Source of the DNA: Hymenobacter cyanobacteriorum
GTDB lineage: Bacteria; Bacteroidota; Bacteroidia; Cytophagales; Hymenobacteraceae
DNA length: 64,000 nt
Direction of reading: 5' to 3'
Assembly (NCBI RefSeq): GCF_022631375.1
Contig: NZ_JALBGC010000008.1
Location: 1-64,000, forward strand
Shown: piece by piece, positions 50,252 through 58,531 of the stretch
Numbering within the stretch: position 1 is the stretch's first letter
How the letters are laid out: each line of letters opens with the position of its first letter
Program-made: the position numbers and the translations under genes
The notes under the pieces: generated by a model
The model's input: the letters and a program-made list of their open reading frames with translations, nothing else
What the model was told of the DNA's origin: nothing
Database searches by the model: none

Positions 50252-50788
50252 CTAACCCTCATTGTCTGCCGTCCCCGCGCCCCAGGTCGCATCATACCCG
50301 CCGCGCACCAGCTCGTAGAGCTTGCGCAGGCAGCTGCCCTTCTGGCGGCGGGCCACGGTGGCGTTGGGGAAGCCCATTTTCACGCCCATCTTCTCAAACT
50401 GGTAGCCGTGGAAATAGAAGTAGGTGAGCACCTGCTGGCAGTCGGCCCCCAGCTGGTTGAACTGGGCCAGCAGGCGCTGGCGGCGCTGGGCCTCGGCGGC
50501 GGGCAGCGGCACGTGGGCTGGCACCTGGGCCGCCAGCCGCTGCTGGGCCATGCCATAAATGAAAGCCCGCAAATCTTCGGGCATTTTGGTAATGCGGCCA
50601 TCGGCCACCTGGTCGTAGAAGTCGAGCAACGTGTCCTGCAGCAACTCATGGGCCTGCGCGGCCGGCAGGCGGTGCTGGCGCTGGGCCCAGCGGGCAAACA
50701 GGTGCCGGCTGCGCTGGTAGAAGTCAATCAGAAACTTCTGGTTGCCGACGCGCAGCTGGGTCAGGGTTTCGGCGAGAGGCGTGGGCAT
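50252..50788 (-). CDS. RNA polymerase sigma-70 family (ECF-like) factor
   Basis: The 178-residue protein has a region-2-like N-terminus (QKFLIDFYQRSRHLFARW, AHELLQDTLLDFYDQV) and a region-4-like C-terminal part (FNQLGADCQQVLTYFYFHG, EKMGVKMGFPNATVARRQKGSCLRKL) that would contact the -35 region. Length and layout are those of ECF sigma factors. It is upstream of the membrane protein at 49273, its probable anti-sigma regulator, and it may control envelope or stress genes. There is no signal to tell which promoters it uses. Confidence 0.88.
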   Translation of the reverse strand: MPTPLAETLTQLRVGNQKFLIDFYQRSRHLFARWAQRQHRLPAAQAHELLQDTLLDFYDQVADGRITKMPEDLRAFIYGMAQQRLAAQVPAHVPLPAAEAQRRQRLLAQFNQLGADCQQVLTYFYFHGYQFEKMGVKMGFPNATVARRQKGSCLRKLYELVRGGYDATWGAGTADNEG

Positions 50789-50861
50789 GGCGGCAATTTA
50801 CACCGGCGGGGGGATAAATGGGGATGGGGGACAAAGGAACAGGGGAGTGGGTAAGGCATTT

Positions 50862-50962
50862 GTCATCCTGAGCGCAGCGAAGGACCTTATCACCGCTACC
50901 ACCGTTTGAATTACTGCAAACCGTTCAACTATGAGAAGGTCCTTCGCTGCGCTCAGGATGAC
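50862..50962. repeat. Intergenic long inverted repeat, type A, copy 4
   Basis: GTCATCCTGAGCGCAGCGAA pairs with its complement, with AAGGACCTTATC / GAGAAGGTCCTT nearer the loop. It lies between the sigma gene and glyA. Confidence 0.9.
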
Positions 50963-51017
50963 AGCCGATTCTTTACGCCGTATTCCCTATCCCCGCCTCG
51001 CCCTTACCTTTACGCCC

Positions 51018-52310
51018 ATGCAAACAGCCGCCCCCACCCGCCTTCTCGATACCGCCGTTTTCGACCTCATTGCCCAGGAGAAAACCCGCCAGACCCACGG
51101 CCTCGAACTCATCGCCTCCGAAAACTACGTCTCGGAGCAGGTGATGGCCGCCCAGGGCTCGGTGCTTACCAACAAGTACGCCGAGGGCCTGCCCGGCAAG
51201 CGCTACTACGGCGGCTGCGAAATCGTCGACCAGGTCGAGCAGCTGGCCATCGACCGCATCAAGGAGTTGTTTGGCGTGGCCTGGGCCAACGTGCAGCCCC
51301 ACTCCGGCGCGCAGGCCAACGCCGCCGTGATGCTCGCCTGCCTCAACCCTGGCGATAAAATCCTCGGATTCGACCTCAGCCATGGCGGCCACCTCACCCA
51401 CGGCTCGGCCGTGAACTTCTCGGGCAAGCTCTACCAGCCCAGCTTTTATGGCGTGGAGCGCGAAACCGGCCTCATCGACTGGAGCAAAATCAAGGACATT
51501 GCCCGCCGCGAGCGGCCCAAGCTCATCATCTGCGGAGCCTCGGCCTATTCGCGCGACTGGGACTACAAAACCCTGCGCGAAGCCGCCGACGAAGTGGGCG
51601 CCCTGCTGCTGGCCGACATTTCGCACCCCTCGGCGCTCATCGCCACCGGCCTGCTCAACTCGCCCTTCGAGCACTGCCACATCGTGACGACCACCACCCA
51701 CAAAACCCTGCGTGGCCCCCGCGGCGGCCTCATCCTGCTGGGCAAGGACTTCGAAAATCCCTTCGGCCTGAAAACCCCGAAAGGCGAAATCCGTCCCATG
51801 TCGGCCCTGCTCGACTCGGCCGTGTTCCCCGGCACCCAGGGCGGGCCGCTCGAGCACGTCATCGCCGCCAAAGCCGTGGCCTTCGGCGAAGCGCTGAGCG
51901 ACGACTTCAAAACCTACACCAAGCAGGTAGCCCGCAACGCGCAGGCGCTCGCCAAAGGCTTCACCGACCTCGGCTACAACATCATTTCGGGCGGCACCGA
52001 CAACCACCTGATGCTAATCGACCTGCGCTCGAAAAACCTCACCGGCAAGCTGGCCGAAAACGCCCTGGTGCGTGCCGACATCACCATCAACAAAAACATG
52101 GTGCCCTTCGACGACAAGTCGCCCTTCGTCACCAGCGGCATCCGCATCGGCTCGGCCGCCATCACCACCCGCGGCCTGGGCGAAACCGACATGCACCGCA
52201 TCGTGGAGCTGATTGACGAAACGCTGATGAACCACGACAACGACACCCGCATCGGCCAGGTGCGCCAGCAAGTGAACAACTGGCTGCAGGATTACCCGCT
52301 GTTTGCGTAA
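51018..52310 (+). CDS. glyA: Serine hydroxymethyltransferase
   Basis: The PLP enzyme interconverts serine and glycine with tetrahydrofolate and is the main one-carbon source. The 430-residue chain has GLELIASENYVSEQV, NKYAEGLPGKRYYGGCE, PHSGAQANAAVM, the SHGGHLTHG block and the PLP lysine in VTTTTHKTLRGPRGG (K~229). The ATG at 51018 is chosen as the usual N-terminus; an in-frame ATG at 50931 lies inside the repeat. A TACCTTTA element (51005-51012) lies 5 bases before the ATG. An inverted repeat flanks the gene on each side. Confidence 0.96.
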   Translation: MQTAAPTRLLDTAVFDLIAQEKTRQTHGLELIASENYVSEQVMAAQGSVLTNKYAEGLPGKRYYGGCEIVDQVEQLAIDRIKELFGVAWANVQPHSGAQANAAVMLACLNPGDKILGFDLSHGGHLTHGSAVNFSGKLYQPSFYGVERETGLIDWSKIKDIARRERPKLIICGASAYSRDWDYKTLREAADEVGALLLADISHPSALIATGLLNSPFEHCHIVTTTTHKTLRGPRGGLILLGKDFENPFGLKTPKGEIRPMSALLDSAVFPGTQGGPLEHVIAAKAVAFGEALSDDFKTYTKQVARNAQALAKGFTDLGYNIISGGTDNHLMLIDLRSKNLTGKLAENALVRADITINKNMVPFDDKSPFVTSGIRIGSAAITTRGLGETDMHRIVELIDETLMNHDNDTRIGQVRQQVNNWLQDYPLFA

Positions 52311-52337
52311 GTTTTTACGTATGGGTTGATGCCATCT

Positions 52338-52432
52338 GTCATCCTGAGCGCAGCGAAGGACCTTATCACCGCAGAACGACTAGCCGTAATAGCTATAGGC
52401 GTGATAAGGTCCTTCGCTGCGCTCAGGATGAC
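52338..52432. repeat. Intergenic long inverted repeat, type A, copy 5
   Basis: GTCATCCTGAGCGCAGCGAA pairs with its complement through AAGGACCTTATCAC. It is in the 160-base gap between glyA and tatC, two codirectional genes. Confidence 0.9.
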
Positions 52433-52473
52433 AGACGGTTTTATCCCTCCTCTCTAATTCTCTGATTTCCTCC

Positions 52474-53355
52474 GTGCAACCCTCTCAACAACCAAATCTC
52501 TCGGGCGACCAGCACGAAATGTCCTTTATCGACCACCTGGAGGCGCTGCGCTGGCACATCATCCGGGCAGCCATTTCGGTAGTCGTGTTTGCCACCGGGG
52601 CCTTTTTTGCCAAGGATTTCCTGTTTCACGACCTGATTCTGGGCCCCTCGCGCCCCGATTTCTGGACCTACCGCATGTTCTGCAAGTTCGGCCAGTGGGT
52701 GCACGCCCCCGACTTGTGCATCAACGATGTGGGCTTCGTTATTCAGAACCGCGAAATGAGCGGGCAGCTTACCATGCACATCAGCACCTCGTTCATCGTG
52801 GGCATTGTGCTGGCGTTTCCGTACTTGTTCTGGGAAATCTGGCGCTTCGTCAAGCCCGGTCTCTACCCGCACGAGCGGCAGAACTCGCAGGGCGCCGTAT
52901 TCTTTGTGTCCATCCTGTTCATCATGGGCCTGCTGTTTGGCTACTACATCGCCGCGCCGCTCAGCATCAACTTTCTGGCCGGCTACGTGGTCGATGCCAG
53001 CATCGAAAACCAGATTGACATGCAGAGCTACCTGAGCACGCTCACCACCATGAGCCTGTCGTGCGCCTTCGTGTTCGAACTGCCCATGATTGTCTTCTTC
53101 CTGGCCAAAGCCGGCATCGTGTCGGCCGAAATCATGCAGATGTATCGCAAGCATGCCATTGTGGTCATCCTCATCATCGCGGCCGTCATCACCCCGCCCG
53201 ACATCTCGGCCCAGATTATCGTCACCATCCCCATCCTGCTGCTTTACGAGCTCAGCATTCACATTGCCCGCGTGGTGCGGCGCGGCGATGCCGCTCGCCT
53301 CAATGCCAAGCTCGCCCGCGAGCAGGCGCTGGCGGCCAGCCAGCCGCCCCAGTAG
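52474..53355 (+). CDS. tatC: Twin-arginine translocase subunit TatC
   Basis: TatC recognises twin-arginine signal peptides in the inner membrane. The 293-residue protein has six transmembrane segments (for example AISVVVFATGAFFAKDFLF, FIVGIVLAFPYLFWEIWRFV, FFVSILFIMGLLFGYYIAAP, VVILIIAAVITPPDISAQII) and the family's MSFIDHLEALRWHIIRA N-terminus and FVKPGLYPHERQ loop. The annotated start is GTG at 52474; an ATG at 52519 (MSFIDHLE) is also possible and would give 278 residues. No tatA is adjacent. A strong terminator follows. Confidence 0.94.
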   Translation: MQPSQQPNLSGDQHEMSFIDHLEALRWHIIRAAISVVVFATGAFFAKDFLFHDLILGPSRPDFWTYRMFCKFGQWVHAPDLCINDVGFVIQNREMSGQLTMHISTSFIVGIVLAFPYLFWEIWRFVKPGLYPHERQNSQGAVFFVSILFIMGLLFGYYIAAPLSINFLAGYVVDASIENQIDMQSYLSTLTTMSLSCAFVFELPMIVFFLAKAGIVSAEIMQMYRKHAIVVILIIAAVITPPDISAQIIVTIPILLLYELSIHIARVVRRGDAARLNAKLAREQALAASQPPQ

Positions 53356-53383
53356 CGGGAGTTCGGTTGATTGATTTTTTGTT

Positions 53384-53428
53384 CGGGCCCCGGTGAACTG
53401 CTTGCGGAAAGCAGTTCACCGGGGCCCG
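53384..53428 (+). terminator. Strong terminator after tatC
   Basis: CGGGCCCCGGTGAACTGCTT pairs perfectly (20 bp) with AAGCAGTTCACCGGGGCCCG across a 5-base loop, followed by CTTTTC. Confidence 0.88.
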
Positions 53429-53646
53429 GCGCTTTTCAACGGGGCAGGGGCCGCATATAGGTTGAGTGCAAATTGCATCCGAGGCGGTCAGGATGCGATG
53501 AAAAATGGATTGCAGCGGATTGGGCTGTAAACGAATTGTCGGTTTATCTGGCTTTTGAAGCAGTTACAACCCGCAAATAGTAATGGTGGTCGAAAAAACG
53601 CTACATTTGAAATGGTACTAAAGCGTGAATATCGCCGTTGGCTGCT

Positions 53647-53654
53647 TATCTTTG
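53647..53654 (+). promoter_or_regulatory. -7 promoter element (TATCTTTG) for the TPR kinase
   Basis: TATCTTTG matches TAnnTTTG, 26 bases before the ATG. A second possible element, TACATTTG, lies near 53610. The remaining intergenic bases from 53430 hold no gene I can support. Confidence 0.6.
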
Positions 53655-53680
53655 AAGAAGTGTTACTTGGCGAATAATTA

Positions 53681-55639
53681 ATGATGCGGCCTGGATGTCT
53701 TGTGCGAAGGGTAGCAGCGGTTGCGCTGCTGCTGGTGCCGGTGGGCCTGTGGGCCGCGCCGGCACCGCCGCCGTTGCCTGCCGCCATCGAACCCTTGCGC
53801 CGCCAGCTGGCCGGCCAGCTGCCCGATACCACCCGCGTGCGACTGCTCACGGTCATCAGCTACGCCCTGCGCGAGGAGCAGTCGGCCCGGGCCATCAGCT
53901 ACGGCGAGTCGGCCACGGCGCTGGCCCGCGCCCTGCCGCCCGCCGTGCGCGGGCCGCTGCTGCTGCCGGCGTTGCTCAGCCTGTCGTCGTGCTACGCCAA
54001 CCTGTCGAACAGCTCGGAAGCCCTGCGGCTGCTGGCCGAAGCGCAGGGCCTGGCCCGCGAGCAACGCAATTACGATGCACTGGTGCGCACTTACTGCAAC
54101 CAGGGCAGCATCTATCATTCGCGGGGCGACACGGTCACGGCCGGGCAGCACTACCGCCACGCCCTGCGCCTGCTGGCCAGCCCGGCCGGCGAAAGCGTGA
54201 GCCCGCGCACCCGGATGAAGCTGCTCGGCAACCTGGGCAGCCTGGCCTACCTGCGCAACCAGCACCCGCTGGCCCTGCACTACGACTCGCTGGCGCTGGC
54301 CCTGGCCCGCCGCAGCCGCGACGCTACCGCCGAAGCCACCTACCTTTCCAGCCTGGCCACCTACCTGATGCAAAGTGGCCAGCTGCCCCGCGTGCGGCGG
54401 CTGCTGTTGCAGTCGCTGGCCATCAGCCAGCGCCAGGGGGCAGTTCGTACGCAGTCCGAACTGCAGGCTCAGCTGGCCCAGTACTACACCAAAACCAGCG
54501 AGCCCGACCAGGCCATGCTGGCCGCCCGCGAGGCCCTGCGCCTGGCTCGCCAAAGCCACTACCTGGAGTGCGCCCTCGATGCCTACGGCCAGCTAGCTGG
54601 GCTAGCGGCTGGCCAGGGCGACTACCGCGCCGCCTACGACTGGAACACCCGTTACGTGGCCCTGAACGACTCGCTGAACAGCCGCCAGACCATGCAAACG
54701 CTGGCGGTGTCGCAGGTGAACTACGAGGCCCAGGAACGCGCGCGCCGCCTGCGCCAGCTCACCGCCGAGCAGGCCACCCAAACCCAGCGCACCCGGATGC
54801 TGGTGGGCGTTATCGCCATCATGGCTCTGATTCTGGGCGTGATGGTGCACCTCTACCGCAACCTGCGCCGCAGCCGGGCCGCCGTGGCGGCCAACAACCG
54901 CGCCCTCGAAGCGGCTTCGGCCGAGCTGCGGGCCGTGGCGGTGTTCAAGGACAAGCTCTACGCCATTGTTGCGCACGATTTGCGCGGGCCCGTCACGGCT
55001 TTCGCGGGCGTCACGAGCCTGATTGACTCCTACATTGCCCAGAACGACCAGGCCGGCCTGGCTCGGCTGCCCGCCATGGTGCGCCAGGCCGCCGACAGCC
55101 TCAACCACCTGCTCGACAACGTGCTGAACTGGGCCGTGAGCCAGACCGGCGAGCTCGAATGCCGCCCCGTGCCGCTGCCGGTAGCCGACATGTTTGCCGA
55201 GTGCCAGGCCCTGTACCAAACCACGGCCGCCGCCAACTGGCAGCACATCACCGCCACCGCGCCCGACGGCCTGCGCCTGCTGGCCGACCGCAACATGACG
55301 CGCACCATTCTGCGCAACCTCGTCGGCAACGCCCTCAAATTCATGCCCGCCGGCGGCCACGTGCACCTCGACGCCGCGCCCGACCCCGACGACGCGGGCA
55401 TGGTGCTGCTCACCTGCACCGACACCGGCTCGGGCATGAGTGCCACCACCGTCAGCGCCCTCATGAGTGGCCCCGCCCTGCCCGAGCCCACGCCCGGGCC
55501 CAACCTGCGCGCCACCGGCTTCGGGCTGGGCTTGGTGCTGTGCCGGGCCTTCGTGCACCGCCACGGTGGCACGCTGGTTATTCAAAGCCGCCCCGGGGCC
55601 GGCACCAGCGTCACCGTCAGCCTGCCGGTGGCGAAGTAG
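53681..55639 (+). CDS. TPR-containing sensor histidine kinase
   Basis: The 652-residue protein has a signal peptide/N-terminal helix (VAAVALLLVPVGLWAA), a periplasmic region of TPR-like helices (~50-330, e.g. SLSSCYANLSNSSEALRLLAEAQ, GQHYRHALRLLAS), a coiled-coil (QERARRLRQLTAEQATQTQ), one transmembrane helix (MLVGVIAIMALILGVMVHLY), then a kinase core: VFKDKLYAIVAHDLRGPVTA (phosphoaccepting His), ILRNLVGNALKFMPAGG (N-box), CTDTGSGMS (G1) and FGLGLVLCRAFVHRHGG (G2). The partner response regulator is not adjacent, so it is an orphan kinase here. TPR-kinases of this type are frequent in Bacteroidota. Confidence 0.88.
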   Translation: MMRPGCLVRRVAAVALLLVPVGLWAAPAPPPLPAAIEPLRRQLAGQLPDTTRVRLLTVISYALREEQSARAISYGESATALARALPPAVRGPLLLPALLSLSSCYANLSNSSEALRLLAEAQGLAREQRNYDALVRTYCNQGSIYHSRGDTVTAGQHYRHALRLLASPAGESVSPRTRMKLLGNLGSLAYLRNQHPLALHYDSLALALARRSRDATAEATYLSSLATYLMQSGQLPRVRRLLLQSLAISQRQGAVRTQSELQAQLAQYYTKTSEPDQAMLAAREALRLARQSHYLECALDAYGQLAGLAAGQGDYRAAYDWNTRYVALNDSLNSRQTMQTLAVSQVNYEAQERARRLRQLTAEQATQTQRTRMLVGVIAIMALILGVMVHLYRNLRRSRAAVAANNRALEAASAELRAVAVFKDKLYAIVAHDLRGPVTAFAGVTSLIDSYIAQNDQAGLARLPAMVRQAADSLNHLLDNVLNWAVSQTGELECRPVPLPVADMFAECQALYQTTAAANWQHITATAPDGLRLLADRNMTRTILRNLVGNALKFMPAGGHVHLDAAPDPDDAGMVLLTCTDTGSGMSATTVSALMSGPALPEPTPGPNLRATGFGLGLVLCRAFVHRHGGTLVIQSRPGAGTSVTVSLPVAK

Positions 55640-55704
55640 CACGGCCCGGTTGCGCTGCCGAAACAAGCGGCTCGTTGCGTGATGCAGCCTTAGTTCAGGC
55701 CCAT

Positions 55705-55736
55705 AAAAAAAGCCCCGGCAGCGGCCAGGGCTTTTT
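55705..55736. terminator. Bidirectional terminator
   Basis: AAAAAAGCCCCGG pairs with CCAGGGCTTTTT across a short loop, between convergent genes. Confidence 0.85.
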
Positions 55737-55758
55737 CAATTTCTAGAATTTCGGCAGA

Positions 55759-56160
55759 TTATTCTTTTGTGAAGTCAAGCGTGTCAATCACCGGTGCGCC
55801 ACGCGAAGGCTTGAGCTTGACGTAGACCCGGTAAGTACCGGTGCGGCCCACGTAGCGCCCAATGGCGTACTGGATATGCTCTTGGCTTTCGCCCTGATGG
55901 ATAAACTCGAAGCTGCTGGGCGAATTTTTGGCGAAATAATCTTTGAGGACCAGCTCGGCCTGAGTTGAATTGTAGCTCTTCTTGTCGTCGTCGAAACTGA
56001 CTTCGACGGTGGCGGCAAAGTATTGCGAGAGCTCGCGGGAAGAGCCGTTGCGCAGGGCCGCACGCACGGCTCCGAGGTTATCGGCCTGAGCCTGTGCGGC
56101 TCCGGCCCCGAGCAGGAATAGCCACCCGAGTAATAGCGTTCGAATTAGATAGCGTTTCAT
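55759..56160 (-). CDS. DUF4783 secreted protein
   Basis: The 133-residue protein has a signal peptide (MKRYLIRTLLLGWLFLLGAG to AQA) and a small alpha/beta domain: LGAVRAALRNGSSRELSQYF, VEVSFDDDKKSYNSTQAELVLKDYFAKN and HIQYAIGRYVGRTGTYRVYVKLK, which match the DUF4783 family. This family is specific to Bacteroidota and has an NTF2-like fold of unknown role in the periplasm. It is a single gene, read toward the terminator at 55705, and divergent from gpmI. Confidence 0.88.
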   Translation of the reverse strand: MKRYLIRTLLLGWLFLLGAGAAQAQADNLGAVRAALRNGSSRELSQYFAATVEVSFDDDKKSYNSTQAELVLKDYFAKNSPSSFEFIHQGESQEHIQYAIGRYVGRTGTYRVYVKLKPSRGAPVIDTLDFTKE

Positions 56161-56308
56161 TAGCGGGGTAATAAGTGCGTCATACGCAGCGGAAGTTTAG
56201 CTAAAATGGTGCCAGGATGAATTTAGGCGTTGTTGGGACGGGTTCAGGCCCAGCCAACGAAAGTTGCGGCGAAGGTAGAAATATTCAGCCCTTCGCACGG
56301 GGCTGCCG

Positions 56309-56316
56309 TATCTTTG
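56309..56316 (+). promoter_or_regulatory. -7 promoter element of gpmI (TATCTTTG)
   Basis: TATCTTTG matches TAnnTTTG and ends 4 bases before the ATG at 56321, which implies a leaderless transcript. Confidence 0.65.
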
Positions 56317-56320
56317 CCGG

Positions 56321-57865
56321 ATGAATAAGCAGGTTTTATTGGTGATTCTGGATGGCTGGGGCATTGCCCAGAATACCACGGTTTCGGCCGTTGATACGGC
56401 CCGTACGCCGTTCTTCCATGAACTGTTGCAGCGTTTTCCGCACAGCACGCTTCAGGCCTCGGGCGAGGCCGTGGGCCTGCCCGAGGGCCAGATGGGCAAC
56501 TCCGAGGTGGGCCACATGAACATCGGGGCCGGCCGCGTGGTCGACCAGGAGCTGGTACGCATCGGCAAGGCTATTCGCGAGCGCAAGCTGGCGCAGGTGC
56601 CCGCCCTGGCCAAAGCCCTGGAATATGCCCTGCTCAACGACAAGCCCCTGCACCTCATCGGCCTGCTCAGCGACGGCGGCGTGCACTCGCACATCGACCA
56701 CGTGAAAGCCCTGTGCACCATTGCCCACGAGGCCGGCGTGCGCCGCGTGTTCGTACACGCCTTCACCGATGGACGCGACACCGACCCCAAGAGCGGCGTG
56801 CGTTTTATCAACGAGCTCGAAGAATCGATGGTGCGCAGCGGGGCCAAAATTGCCTCGGTGGTGGGCCGCTACTACGCCATGGACCGCGACCGCCGCTGGG
56901 AACGCGTGAAAGTGGCCTACGACCTGCTGGTGCACGGCATCGGCACGCCCTCACAGAACCTGATTCAGACCATTCAGGAGCAGTACAAGGAGGGCGTGAC
57001 GGATGAATTCCTGAAGCCCATCGTGAAAACCGGCCCCGACGGCCAGCCGCTGGCGACTATCGAAGAGGGCGACGTGGTGCTGTGCTTCAACTTCCGCACC
57101 GACCGCGGCCGTGAAATCACGGAGGTGCTCACGCAGCAGGACATGCACGCCTTCCAGATGCAGCGCCTGAACCTGCACTACCTCACGCTGACCAACTACG
57201 ACGACACCTTCGTGGGCGTGACGCCCATCTTCGAGAAGGACAACCTCGATAATACGCTCGGCGAGGTGCTGGCCGCGAATGGCAAAACCCAGATTCGCAT
57301 TGCCGAAACCGAGAAGTACCCGCACGTGACGTTCTTCTTCTCGGGCGGCCGCGAGAATGAGTTTGAAGGGGAGCGCCGCATTCTGCGCCCTTCGCCCAAA
57401 GTAGCCACCTACGACCTGCAGCCCGAAATGAGCGCCGCAGACCTGCGCGATGCCCTCATTCCCGAGCTCCTGGCCAAGTCGGCCGATTTCGTGGTGCTGA
57501 ACTTTGCCAACCCCGACATGGTGGGCCACACCGGCGTGTTTGAAGCCGTAGTAAAAGCGGTGGAAACCACCGATGCCTGCGCGCAGGCCGTGGTGGAAGC
57601 CGCCCTGGCTGCCGGTTACGCCAGCATCATCATTGCCGACCACGGCAACGCCGAGTTCATGCGCAACGCCGACGGCTCGCCCAACACGGCGCACACCACC
57701 AATCTGGTGCCCTTCATTCTGGCCGATAACGACTACCGCGGTACGCTGGCCGATGGTAGACTTGGCGACCTGGCCCCCACCATTCTGGAGCTGATGGGCG
57801 TGCCCAAGCCAGACGAAATGACGGGCCTGAGCCTGCTCCGCCCCAGCCTTGTTCCGAATGCGTAA
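56321..57865 (+). CDS. gpmI: 2,3-bisphosphoglycerate-independent phosphoglycerate mutase
   Basis: The metalloenzyme interconverts 3- and 2-phosphoglycerate in glycolysis. The 514-residue protein has the start VLLVILDGWGIAQ (metal Asp), the catalytic serine in GNSEVGHMNIGAG (Ser ~61), HSHIDHVKALC, FTDGRDTDP and, at the C-terminus, NFANPDMVGHTG and IADHGNAEFM with Asp/His ligands. The size fits the family. The ATG is 4 bases from the promoter element. The stop overlaps the next gene's start (ATGCGTAA), so the lipoprotein gene is translationally coupled. Confidence 0.96.
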   Translation: MNKQVLLVILDGWGIAQNTTVSAVDTARTPFFHELLQRFPHSTLQASGEAVGLPEGQMGNSEVGHMNIGAGRVVDQELVRIGKAIRERKLAQVPALAKALEYALLNDKPLHLIGLLSDGGVHSHIDHVKALCTIAHEAGVRRVFVHAFTDGRDTDPKSGVRFINELEESMVRSGAKIASVVGRYYAMDRDRRWERVKVAYDLLVHGIGTPSQNLIQTIQEQYKEGVTDEFLKPIVKTGPDGQPLATIEEGDVVLCFNFRTDRGREITEVLTQQDMHAFQMQRLNLHYLTLTNYDDTFVGVTPIFEKDNLDNTLGEVLAANGKTQIRIAETEKYPHVTFFFSGGRENEFEGERRILRPSPKVATYDLQPEMSAADLRDALIPELLAKSADFVVLNFANPDMVGHTGVFEAVVKAVETTDACAQAVVEAALAAGYASIIIADHGNAEFMRNADGSPNTAHTTNLVPFILADNDYRGTLADGRLGDLAPTILELMGVPKPDEMTGLSLLRPSLVPNA

Positions 57866-58439
57866 GCACGGCGCGGCAGCGTGGGCGGCCGGCCTGCTGG
57901 CCCTGTGGCTGGTGGGCTGTGGCGATGCCGGTCCGGCCGCGCCGCCGGCGCGCCGGCCGCTGTATTTCGACGTAAAAGGCCTGCTCACAGAGCAGGTGGC
58001 GCAGCTGGAAAAGCGCCATGCCGCCGTGACCAAGCACGTGCGCCTGCGCGCCGAAACACCCGAAACCGTGCGCGTGCCCGCCGTGAAGTGGAACGACGAG
58101 CTGCAGATTTTCTTTCAGGCCGACATCAACAAAGCCGCCCTGCGCGGCGCCTACACCGTCGATTCGGTGGCGCTGCCCGGCGGGGCGCTGCGCCGTACCT
58201 ACACGCGCCAGCCCGGCCAGCCCAATGCCCCAGTGGCCCGCCTCGTGGTGGTGCAACAGGGCCGGGAGCCGCAGGAAATTGCGGCCACCATCGTCCAGAA
58301 CAACGCGCTGTTCTCGGCCCAAAAGCAACTGCGGATGCAGCTGCAACATGGCCAGCTGCGCCGCTACGAAGTGGTGGGCACCCAGAAGCTGGTGCTGTTC
58401 GACACGCTGCGCTACTCGGCGGCCGGCGTGGTGGAGTAG
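57858..58439 (+). CDS. Lipoprotein coupled to gpmI
   Basis: The 193-residue protein starts in the overlap ATGCGTAA with the gpmI stop. It has a signal peptide ending in LLALWLVGC (lipobox Cys at ~22), a Pro-rich spacer and a body with KGLLTEQVAQLEKRHAAVTKH, ELQIFFQADINKAALRGAYTVD and a C-terminal beta part (LFDTLRYSAAGVVE). No named family is recognised. Location is the outer or inner membrane by lipid anchor. The in-frame ATG at 57849 is possible but less likely, since the overlap start gives a compact signal peptide. Confidence 0.8.
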   Translation: MRKHGAAAWAAGLLALWLVGCGDAGPAAPPARRPLYFDVKGLLTEQVAQLEKRHAAVTKHVRLRAETPETVRVPAVKWNDELQIFFQADINKAALRGAYTVDSVALPGGALRRTYTRQPGQPNAPVARLVVVQQGREPQEIAATIVQNNALFSAQKQLRMQLQHGQLRRYEVVGTQKLVLFDTLRYSAAGVVE

Positions 58440-58531
58440 CGCAACCTGCTGGCTTGCCCGCGGCCAAGAACGAGCCTGTTGGGACTACAGCCCGGCAAAT
58501 GGCGGGCCCTCAAAATCTACGCTACAAAAGG

